A DNA stretch of 64,000 nt. Origin: Leptodontidium sp. MPI-SDFR-AT-0119. Lineage: Eukaryota; Ascomycota; Leotiomycetes; Helotiales; Leptodontidiaceae. The notes under the pieces were generated by a model. It saw only the letters and a program-made list of their open reading frames with translations. It was not told where the DNA came from and did no database searches. The position numbers and the translations under genes are program-made. The stretch is taken from positions 310,001 through 374,000 of the forward strand of contig JAHLEZ010000009.1 of the NCBI GenBank assembly GCA_020726505.1. The letters are read 5' to 3'. Shown piece after piece: positions 44,787 through 55,535 of this stretch (the stretch's first letter is position 1; each line of letters starts with the position of its first letter).

Positions 44787-47700
44787 CTACCCCCCCCCTC
44801 TAGAAAAAGCTCGTCCTCGAGCGTTAGTCTATCTCCTTGTCACTATCGAGGTCGTCGTAGTCGTTAACACTATCTTCTTATACTTTAATCTATTTAAGTA
44901 GCTTAGTAGGGGGTCTTACTTACTCGAGGTGACTGAAGTAGAAATCCCTGACTTTATGCGGAGTGTACTTAAGGTTAGAGGCATCGTACTAGTCTAAGTC
45001 AACGTCTTAATTGAGCTAAGTGACACAGTAAGATAGAGTCTTGCCTTTCTTATAACAAGTAAGCACTTCTTCTAGTTCTTACTCGTCGTCGCCTATAATA
45101 TTAATCGACGGGGGGGCATCCTACACTTAGCCTAGTAGGGGGTCGTTAGGGTCTCGGCGTAGCTTATTAGCCGGAAAGACGTTATAGACCTTTATACTCG
45201 CTAGTAATTCTAGGCGGTACGAGTGTCTTACCTTCTTGAGCACTCTAAATAGTCTATTAGTTAGTATATCTAACTTCTTAGATAAACGGAGTGTCTTAAA
45301 GTAGCGCATATCGAGCCAAACTAAGCTGTTTTTATTAAAGTCGATATCGCGGCGAGAGGCGTTATAAGACCTAATTATCTTGGCTTAGGCCATAGTGAGG
45401 TTCAATTAAGCTATATCCTAAGCTTTCTTATAGCGTTAAGTATAGTTAATAGCTTATTAAGTGTTTAACTTGTTAGCGGGGGTAACTGAGTTTAGCAAGT
45501 TAATTTTCTAGTCCTAATTCGTGCGTAGTATGTATCTATAGACTACCTTAAATAGAGAGAGTCCCCCTAGGGAATCGTGTGGGAGGGACATTTGGGCGTA
45601 GTCTATAATAGGGAAGTACTTTAATTAGTCGTCTTAGTAATACGTAATAAAAAGTCGGAGTCGTTTTTATAAGTATTAGTTGTACACTTTAGTCTAGCCG
45701 TTTGTCTATAGGTGGTCAGTAGCGGACAGCTGTCTTTTAGTTCCGAGGATCTTGCCAAGGGCAGTCCAAAACCTAGAGACAAACTAGGGGCCTTTATTAG
45801 AAGTGATAGTTAAGGGAGTACTAAAGTAATAATATATATAGTATATATATATAATGGCTAGTTTCCGAGTATTTGTCGTTTTTTAGTAAGGGATACTAAT
45901 AACTTATTTACTAAATCTATTAATAAAGACGAGGACGTTATTAAATCTATACTTGTCTTTAGTAAAGAAGTAATAGTCCACGGTAATATATTCTTATAGT
46001 CTAAACAGAACGGGGAGAGGATAAAAGAATCCGGGCTTTTTATCCCGGGGAACTTAAATTCGTCGGCATATATAACAGTTACAGTAATACTATTAAACTA
46101 TAAACGTAATTCTATGCCACTAGTACTAAGAAGAAAGTATTTAGATCGTCTTCTTAGCACTAAGGTGCGCTATAGTAACTCGATTATAAACTTCTCGTAT
46201 AAGGAGGGTTCGAAGGTAATCGACATCGGGGACCAAGAGGCGGCCGTCGTGGAGTAGGAGGTCACTTACTAGGCTAAGTTTACCTAGAGAACTTAATACA
46301 GCTTACTTACGTAGGGCCTATAAGAAAGAAATAGTGCAATTAACTTCTAGGATTTATTATACGATAGAGAATATTAATATAAGGGCAACGAGCTCAACGT
46401 CGGCCACTAGCGCGTCAGTGTCGTTAAGCGGCCGCAACTCTATAAATAGTAAGCTAGAGTCAACTTAGTCTTAACGTAAGAATTATTAAAGGCGTTAAGT
46501 CTTTTTCGCAGAGTTCTATTAATCTAACTCGTCTAACTTGCAAGAAAGTGCGTCTACTAAAGGGTTATAAATTCTAGGGCAGTACGTGATTATAAAATTA
46601 TAGTCCGCTAAGAGCTCTACTTATTATACTTACCTAGCATTTAACTACTTAGAGGTCATAAAGTATTCTAAGGCCTTATAATCTATCACAACACAGACTT
46701 AATAAGAGGCTCCTACTAACTTAACACGCTAGTGCCCAAAGGATCTAATAATAGTTAGTATCTCTTTGTCGTATACTGTGTAATTAAGCTCAATAGGTAA
46801 TATAGTCTTTAAAAAGAAAGTAACAGGGAACTAGTCGTCGCCGTGTTATTAAGAAAAGACTCCGGCTATAACACTATCACTAGCATCCGTCTCTAAAAGG
46901 CAAGGTAAATCCTGTCAGTAGTATCTTAAGAGAGGTACAGACGTGAGAGTATATTTTAAAAGGTCGAAGGCGCCTTCGCATTCTACGGTAAAGCGGAAGG
47001 GAACGTTATTCTTAGTTAACTAAACAAAAGGTTTCGCTATAATACCGTAGTCGCGGATAAATCTCCGGTAGAAGTTACAAAAACTAAGAAAAGACTGCAC
47101 ACCTTTAACAAAGTTAGAGTAAGTCTACTCACAAACGACAAAGACCTTCTCAAGATCAACTTCTAAGCTAGAAGTTAATAAAATAAATCCTAAGTACTTA
47201 GTTTATATTACTTCAAACTCACACTTCTTTAGGTCGACTTGTAGCCTAGCGTCATTAAGGCGTTAAAGCACTTTTCTAACGTGGAGCTAGTATTATAAGG
47301 GGTCCTTAGAGTATATAAGAATATCGTCTAAGTACATTATACAGAAATCATCAAGGTAATCGAAGAGAATATCGTTTATATAGCGCTAGTAGGTAGCAAG
47401 GCCATTAGTCAGGCCAAATAAAAAAACTTTGCACTTATATACGCCGTACCTCGTGCGGAAGGTAGTGTACTCCTCTAATACTAAGTCCATTCGGATTCAG
47501 TAAAAGGCTTAACGAATGTCTAATTTAATAAAAATACGAGCATTAGCTATACAAGCTAAGGTCTCATCAATTAGAAGTAAGGGGTATCAGTCCTTCTGAG
47601 TAAGGGAATTTAGCACTCGGAAATCAATACATAACCGTAGGGAGCCATTCGACTTCTTAACAAAGAGAATAAGGGCCGCGAATAGTGCTTAAGACGACTT

Positions 47701-50700
47701 AATAAATCCTTTGTCTAAGTTATCCGTGATATATTCTTTAATAACCTCAAGTTCTTTAGTTAATATCTTATATAATAGTAAATACTTAAGTGCTTTCTCA
47801 CCCTCTCCTTCTAGCTCAATTTTATAATCGTACGAGCGGTAGGGGGGGAGAATATCACTTTCTGCCTTAGAGAATACGTGAGTCTAATTAGCGTATTCTA
47901 AGGGAATCATTGGCTTAATGTCTAGCTCTTAAATAAAGAGTACAAATTATATAGCTAACTAGCGGCGGTAAGTGAGTTCGATAGTCAAGGCTAATATAAC
48001 AGCGACTTTCTCTCGCTCTTAATTTCTTTAATTAATTAGAGTATTAATTTCTTATAAAGTTACTACGAATATCTCATCTCTAAACTTCCGTTTCATTAAT
48101 ATATAGAACGCTACGGCGCTAATCGAGAAGATCTTAATAATTAGACGTCGACGAGCTTTCCCACGTCGCTTTATAATCGGTAACTCATCTCGTGGTTAAA
48201 GAAAAGAAGTTAAGAAAAGAGGAGCTTTTATAGTCGAGTCGTATACGAGAGAGAGCTGCGTTTACATCTTCTAAAGTAAATTAGTGTAGTCCTTAGTATA
48301 TGTTCTACGCGTAGAAGAAGCGAATTAAAGGGAGTCAATTTAGTCTCGAGGGTATAAGAACTCGGCGGTTCCGCTCTCTAACTCAGCAACTTCTATTCAG
48401 GCCAGTTTAGTTGGGATGTATGTATTGTCTAGTCGTGGGGACCGTTATATATATTAACTAGACTAGTTATTTAACATACTTCCTAGCTAAAGTAAAGGAC
48501 CGTTAGTAGCGGAGTACGCGCGCTCTCTAGGCTTTATTATATATCGCACTTATTAATACGAGAGCTCTACGGTACACAGAGTATTAATAACAAAGGTAGG
48601 TTTAATAATAGTATTAACATCAGGGATTAACTAGGGGCAATACTATACACTTAAAAAGCGCGGATTTAAGTATTTCTAACTCTCAGAGATTAACATAAAA
48701 TTTATTATTAGCGCAGCTTCTCTAATTAACACAGCGGCGCAGCCACTTCTAGAGGCTACTATATGTTTCGAAACAAAGTATCTATTAAAAGGTATAGTAA
48801 GAGAAGAAAGTAAGGAATACGTAAGGGGTTTTATACTTAAAACAGGAAGGAAAGAAAAAGTAAACAAAGTATTAAGTATTAAAGAGATAAGGGGGTGAAT
48901 TTCCTCCACTAACGCCGTGGGCTTAATTCCGGGGAGGTATAAATTCTCGACTCTATACTTCTAGCACGACTACGGCGGATTTCCTTAATCTTTCTTTTTA
49001 CGACTTACAATAATTCCGTAGTTAAAGATTAATTATAAGTGTAAGCTCGACAACTATATATCCGTAGAATTAACATCTTCGACATCCGACATAATTCGAC
49101 TATATTACGCGGGATATTAGGTTTGATTTTCTATTAACATAATCGCTAGTTTTCTAGACTTAATAACAGTCGAGGGATTAATAATAATAGGTTCTAAGGT
49201 TATTAAGAAAGTAAGGGAGTAACTGGCGTGTATATCGAAATTTGACTTAGCGCGCCGGCTAGAATTAGCCATGGAATCGTCTTATAGCGGGCTACTATAG
49301 TTACTGTAACACGAAGTCGTAGACTCTAAGTAAATAGTAAGTCTGAATATTCTATAAGTCCTTACTTCGGCAGTTACTGATTCTAATAGAGTTTCTAAGG
49401 TATTTATACTTAGCGCGGGAGGTAAGGGTGAGTTAGTTATTAAAGTCGACTCAATAAATTAAGTATTATAGTAGCTCTAAAATTCACGCAACTTAGCGTC
49501 TCTACGCTCGGCGTCGCGCTAGTGGCGTTAGTAAATCTTATGTACACGTAAGTCTCGGACCTCAATCAGTTTGCTGTAACTTACTATTAAGGGGTAGTCT
49601 AATAGCTAAATAAGCCGTCGTTTAGCGGTATCTAAGAGCACTTCGTGATACTCTAACTATAATCTTCTAATAATTACTCTATAGTTTCCTAAGTAAGTAA
49701 TTAAGAAAGGAGTAAATAACTATAGACACTTGTCGACTATTAAATTTAACGTGGTGTAGTAATTAATAGTCTAGCCAGTTCGACTATCAAATCCTTTAAT
49801 AGAGACAAGTGAAAGTAGTAAGTGAATTAAAGGTTTTAAAAAGAAGGAAAGAGACTTTAAAAGAGAGTAATTAATAAAACAATAACTATTAGCTCCAGAA
49901 TTAAGAAGTACGGGCAGCTTATACGTGAGTCTATTCTTAGAGAGAGCGATATAAGTAGTGAGTACTAGTCTATTAAGAAGCTTCGTAAGGTTAAGATGTC
50001 GTATATCTCGTACTATGCCTAAGAAGGAGCCTTTTCTTAAGTTAAGTCTTTTGCTCGTAGAGTAAGTTCTTCTACTAGTAAGTTGTCGTCGTTTATAGCT
50101 TAGTTGTCAGACATAAGACTGCCGTCGTCGGCGCCTACCTCTATCTCGTTGACACAGGAGGTATAACTACGACTAAAGGGCCGTTAAGCGAAATACTGTG
50201 GGGCATTCGTTAGTGTTTAAGCACGAGGTATGTCGACTTGTGTAGAGATTTATTGACTTAGGGGCTAACTAGTCTCTCGTCTCTAGAACGAAGAAGTAGT
50301 AGAAGCTTAGAGTGACTTTCCCGTAGTCCCTAAGGAGATATTAACTTAGGACTAGGGGTAGGAATTTATACCTGTCGTTGAGGGGCTAGAGCGACTAGCG
50401 TAAATAGTGTTCTCTACGATCTGTCCTTAGTCCTTAGCTTAGATTACTTCTATATACTCTTCTAGAGTTTTAGCTCTCCGATACTTATAAAACAGTTACT
50501 TATATAAGCGGGATAAGAGCTTGTCTTATAAGTCTATTTTAAAGATTGACTTATTAGTTACGCCGCCTTAACTAACAAGAATTCTGAACTATTAGTAGAA
50601 GTCCTAAAAGGTTTGTCTTATAACTTTTATCTTTAACGCAGAATAGAAGTTACGCGCTATCTATTACTTATAAGGGTTAGTCAAGAATTTGACTACTTAG

Positions 50701-51751
50701 TTAATTAAGTCAAGCGCATCTATTAAGTTTCCGTCTTCGTTAAGCGTCAGAGACAAGAAGGAGGGTTCTAAGAACGTGCGAGTTATTCCTTTTGTTTATA
50801 TAAGTAATTAGTCCTTCCGGTGATTGTTATCGACAAAGTATTTGTCGTACCGGCGTAGGGCGTTCTAGACCTAGACTTCCTATAAACGTGGACTATAATC
50901 GACGCCGTCTAAAAGCTTATTGTTTAAGTTAAGAATCTTCTTGATTTGTGAGGCTATAAATATCTAAGACATCCTAAGGAAAGAGGGGGAACGACGACTT
51001 AGAATACGAGGAGGTCAGTAGCCGTTATTACTATTGTCGTCTAATAGTCCACTAGGATCAGAAGTACTTTATGCCTTACTTTTGCCTTTGTCTAGCTCGG
51101 GGGCAGGAGTTTTCTTAATTAAGGGATAAAGGGGTGTATCCCCTTCTTAAAAAGTTATAGATCTTAGGGCGGGTCTACGTAATAGAGGCTCGTCGGTCGT
51201 AAGTCGCTATTATTAAAGAGACAGCTTTAACCGCTAGTTCTTTATGTGACTCTCCGCGAGCTACTCTTCTAAGATACGAAGTCGGCTTTCTTATAGTGTC
51301 TCTCTTATATATGTCCTTATAAGCTCTACACTACTCCCTGGCGTATTAGTAGAAGTATTAACTAAAGGATTATTAGCATCGAGAGAGTCAAGTAAGGGGA
51401 CGGAAGAAGAGGTAGACGACATATCGACGTCGTCTATAGCGGATCGCTTTATTAAAGGAGGGACGACTTTCGGCTTGACTTAGCGAGTTAAAGGGAGAGG
51501 TCCGGCGAAGAGAGGGTTTCGACTTCGTCGTGTTGAAGTAAAAGTCGGGGAGGAGAATAAGGGTAATAGTGGCGAAGTAGATGTTGACTTCGCTATTAGT
51601 AAGGGTTTTAATACTACTATTCGTTAAGCTACAAAGCTCAGTATAGGCCTTTCTTGTATTTAAGCTTCTAGGCCGTAACTACTCACAGGAGAATTAGGGG
51701 GCGAGGGATATTTACTGTCTTCTTAGACGTAGAGAAAAGAGTTGTAAATAA

Positions 51752-52000
51752 TGTGACGCTTGCCTTAAAAAGACGGCAGTCACGTGTAACTGACGCCTCA
51801 CATATTAACACAAGAGATATATGACGATACTAAGCATCAACTTAGAATCTACAATTACAGAGAAAAGAAGGTAAGGAAAAAAAAAGTTTATATACAAGAG
51901 GTCGGTATGCCTAGTACTATAGTAATCTCAGTACGTCCCGATCGGGCAATACTAAGTGGAGCCGGTGGAAATGAGGCTCTGGGCAGCGACAGTCGTCACA
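51752..52000 (-). repeat. 5' LTR of the Ty3/gypsy element
   Basis: 249 bp with the same ends as the left LTR. The adjoining internal DNA (50860-51750, gag side) is shared with the fragment at 12107-12951. Confidence 0.9.
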
Positions 52001-52326
52001 CTAGTGTTAGAGTAAGATTTAGTAACGTATAATTATTTAATCTTTATAAGTAGAAATTACTTAAGGGATTCCTCTTAAGAGTAAATAAGAACTCCTCTTT
52101 TAAACTATAAGTGAGGTTATATTATATAAATCTTTAGTCTTATCTCCCCTAATAGGGGAAATCTTAAGTAATATTAATAACTAAATCGTCTTTGTAGGCT
52201 TCGTTCCTATTTTCTTTAAAGGAGTATTCTTTACGAAATAGATAACCGCCTTTAATTAGTATTATAAAGACATTAGGGACTGAATATTATAGAGTATTAT
52301 TAAGATTAATAATATAATAAGCGAGA

Positions 52327-52629
52327 TGTTACGACCTACGATGCGCTTCGCATTCTAACCGACACTGGCTCGTAGCATCGCTGGCTATGCGACGGCGCTA
52401 AGCCCGATAGGAAAGACTAGGTGGCGAGCCTGCGACATGTTGACGTGAATGGCACTCGACTACGCTAGGCCTTATTAGGAGGGTCCTTTATGTATATATA
52501 CTCGAGCCCTCCCTTACGGAGAGCCCTCCTTTCCTTCTTGTCTTTTCTTCTCGATTCTGAGCGTAGCTAGAGGCCCAAATACAAAGCTAGAGTCAACTCG
52601 CCGTATCAACCTCTTGGCCAGCCGTAACA
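52327..52629 (+). mobile_element. Solo LTR (303 bp, TGTTACGACC family), young copy
   Basis: The ends are TGTTACGACC...GCCGTAACA, with the duplication cgaga at 52322-52326 and 52630-52634. Nearly identical to 38023-38324. It lies within copy 2 of the older retrotransposon and escapes its RIP decay, so it arrived later. Confidence 0.9.
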
Positions 52630-53640
52630 CGAGAGATTAAGTCGCGGTCGTGATTCGGTACTAATTTAGGGTAGTTTTAAATTTATATCTTTATTTAGTT
52701 CTTTAGCTATAAATTCTCCTTAGCTTAGATTGCCTTTACTAAAGAATCTGCTGACTTCGTTCCTTTTACTTAACATATAAATACACTAAAGGCTCGTAGA
52801 TTATCCCTAAGGTATATATGTTTCGTAACTTTAATTAATTTAAACTCGTTTATTATTTAACTTTTAAAATACTCTTAAAAGTCTTAAAAAAGGAATTTTC
52901 CTTTAAGATATTTATTATAAAAAGCCTTACAAAATCTCCGCGAGTATATTATTACGTCTTTAATAAAAGTTAAACTAAGATTTATTATTTCTCTTAATAT
53001 AATTATATTATTAAATATTTCCGAAGTTATTTCTAACTCCGGCGTGTAATTTAAAGTATTTATTATTATATTAGATGCGATTCGTAAGTGATCTAATAAG
53101 TTCCCGGATATATTTCTCGAAAAGTCCGAAGTCCTAGATTTAAGTATATTATCTTAATAGTCTTTGTAAAGTAAGTGTTAGTATTATTATAACTTCCTTA
53201 ATATGCTTCGAGTATTAGGGCAAGTCTCGAAGGAGGATTTAATTAATCCCCGTTAAATTTAGCCTTTACACAAGTGTCTTATTAGAAATATAATAAAATA
53301 CTCTAAAGTTTATTATCGATTTTACCTTATAGCCTAAGACCTTTGTTATTTGTAATAAGGTTAACGATACAAACCTATTACTAATTAGTATTAGTGTAAT
53401 ACTAGTTCGAGTACCACGTAATATATCGATATATTAATATAGCGATAAAGTAAATAATATATAATTAAAAAATTTGTGTATTTTCTAAGAAAGTGCGAGG
53501 AGAGCTAGACTATATACTACGAAACCCCACCGAATGTGTACCAAAACCATTCCGGCTAGGCTTTAACCCCTGACCTTAACCCACACCCCCTTTTCCAGAC
53601 TAAAGTATACTTATGTAGGAACCTGTGGACTAATATATGT

Positions 53641-53924
53641 AGAATATTTACCACTTGTACTAAGTACTATAGTCTTAGGACAAATAATCACACACCCCTA
53701 GGGGTTTGGAGTCAGTCTCAACCAAGGTACTTGACCAATAAGAATTAAATCTAGGGTCGAAAGTGCTAGAAGCAGACAGCAGGGGTGTAATTATTTATCC
53801 TCAGACCATAGTATAACGATTATATAAGTTATATGGGCCCACCCCTTGGCGGTGGATGACTTCTTGGGTAGCATTGTGAACGAACCAACCACACATTGAA
53901 GTCCTTAATTTGATGGAACCAAAG
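53641..53924. other. Border between the repeat nest and the next gene
   Basis: The composition changes from AT-rich to balanced. The part next to 53925 is the likely 3' UTR of the minus-strand C2H2 gene. No other feature is seen. Confidence 0.4.
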
Positions 53925-55487
53925 TCAGATCATGTCCATGAACTGACTCCAATCATCTCCACCCAATATTGCAGGGTCCAAGTCGCCCATCCATGAATTG
54001 TCCACCGTGTTTCTCACATCGCCATTATTATTGAGCAGGGCATGTGGTCTTTGTATACCTGATCCTATGCTCTGGAAGCCAGATGAATCCTGAGGTGATC
54101 CCTGCTGGATAAGAACTTGCTCGGATTCTGGGTGAGGTTGACTCGATTGAGAATTCGACATCGGAACGCTTCGGCTGGAACGTTCTGACGGTGCCAGTGG
54201 TGTCGAGGAAGAGGCTAAAACCTGGTTCGCATAGCCAAGATCTGAAGAGTCATGTTCAACAGGCTTGGGAGCGGTACCTTGTGAGTTCAATGACTCTAGG
54301 CGGGGTGTAAGATGAGGCTGTGGAGCAGGGGGATTAGGGAATGCCGAAAGCGGAGTTTCAAAGGCATTTCCACTCGAAGTAACAGATTCGAGAGAATTGT
54401 GGGCCATATTCTGAGGAACAGGAGACCCGGCAAGCGCCGAAAGTGATCCTGTAGCATTTCTTGAAGGAATTCGGACTGCTGGCATGGCCACCGCTCGGTA
54501 TCTTGAGAATACTCGGTCCTGACATTCGCGGATAATGTTCATTAATTGGCTCCTTATACTCTCTTCAATTGGCTGCACTTGATTATGCACAATCTCTTCA
54601 AGAGCCGCTCTAAACTCTCTCGGTAGCTCTCGGCGACAATATTCTTCGTATTCGGCAAGCGCTCTAGAGTCAGGAGATTGGTCCACGTCATCTTGAACAG
54701 GTTCAAAATCTGTGGCCGGCGTTAGTATTAGAGAAGGCTCAGCTGAGCCACCCACTATAACAATTTGTGGTACATAACTCAGAGCCTAAAGGATGAGATG
54801 ATTGTGACTTACAAGGACTCGGCACAACTTCATCGGGAAACAGCAACTTATAGATTTCCTCCCATCTATCTTCTTCGGTTTGATTTTTATGAACTCTTTT
54901 CCTACTACGAAGTTTTTCTACTGCTTCATTGGTGATGCCGTCCGCTTGAGCGATCTCTCTGAGCTCGCAGCCTTTGGGTTCTTTAAGATGTTGGTTGACT
55001 TCCTCCTGATCTTGAAATTGTACCTTGCAACGTTGGCATGGGAAAATCCGATGATATTTATACAAGTGCCCCCTGTGAATTATTAGCGAGTGGTTATTGT
55101 AAGTCTCTGGATCGGACCACATACTTTACTCGTGCCACTGTCTCGAAAGGCGTCAAAGCGCATGAGCGCGAATCTTGTACACAGTACTTTCGTGGATTAT
55201 GCTTGCGATATGGGCATGCAAACTTCTTGTTATCGTATTCCTTTAATGGTAGGCATAAAAGAGTTCTCGGTCGTTTAGGGTCCCTTTCGTCGCCATCATT
55301 GTCATTTTGAGAGCCCTGAGAGTCTCTTCTACGCGTACCTCTCATTCCCTCGACTCTTTACTGGCGGCTTGGGGTCCAGAGCCCGGCCGGTGAAGTTGAG
55401 GTGCCTGGTACCTGCTGGCTGTCCCCGTCCCTGGGAGGTGATGCTGAATAGAAATCACTTTCGTCGACGACCGTGTTTGTCCTACAT
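53925..55487 (-). CDS. C2H2-type fungal protein; may be the 3' part of a fused gene
   Basis: Exons are 55487(or 55345)-55125, 55072-54813 and 54754-53925; introns of 52 and 58 nt (GTATGT...TTCACAG and GTAAGT...GTTATAG) keep frame. From MRGTRRRDSQ at 55345 the product is 436 aa. Landmarks: nuclear-signal-like 'RDPKRPRTLL', 'FACPYRKHNPRKYCVQ', 'SCALTPFETVARVK', 'GHLYKYHRIFPCQRCKVQFQ', 'EEVNQHLK', 'GCELREIAQADGITNEAVEK', then 'WEEIYKLLFPDEVVPSP'. This is a fungal family with paired Cys/His zinc-binding motifs, probably DNA binding. The C-terminal 270 aa are low-complexity Ser/Pro/Gln. A TAA at 55358-55360 separates it from upstream coding sequence that is otherwise in frame with the regulator at 55536-58694. 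Confidence 0.75.
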
Positions 55488-55535
55488 CTAAGGATGAACA
55501 ATCGATCAAAGTTTTATTAGCAGTCAAGAGCTTAC

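Larger units (their letters stand above)
44538..52000 (-). mobile_element. Ty3/gypsy LTR retrotransposon with both LTRs, RIP-inactivated
   Basis: The 7.46-kb element is flanked by the perfect duplication ctagt (44533-44537 and 52001-52005). LTRs of 249 bp lie at both ends. Minus-strand orientation is shown by the polypurine tract next to the left LTR (plus strand ctaccccccccctctag) and by coding remnants. These are reverse transcriptase 'LRLCIDFRVLNSLTQKD' at about 47630 and 'CIMYLDDILIYSK' with the YLDD motif at 47323-47334. The integrase C-terminus is 'LSKKLDILTNRLFRVLKKV' then 'HSYRLELLASIKVYNVF' at 45300-45140. The gene order RT before integrase is that of Ty3/gypsy. Stops are frequent throughout, so it is dead. 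Confidence 0.92.
44478..53640 (-). mobile_element. RIP-decayed LTR retrotransposon (copy 2), host of nested insertions
   Basis: Segments 44478-44537, 52006-52326 and 52635-53640 together match 590-1979 in order and orientation. The gaps are filled by a Ty3/gypsy element (44538-52000) and a solo LTR (52327-52629), each with its own 5-bp duplication. The Gag-like region and the LTR end (ctgtggac near 53630) are recognisable. It is more heavily RIPed than copy 1. Confidence 0.75.

Noticed and set aside
55325..55375. A further short intron that would splice out the TAA at 55358
   Set aside because: The only GT-AG pair of plausible length (about 46 nt) joins the exons in the wrong frame; shorter ones are below a usable intron size.
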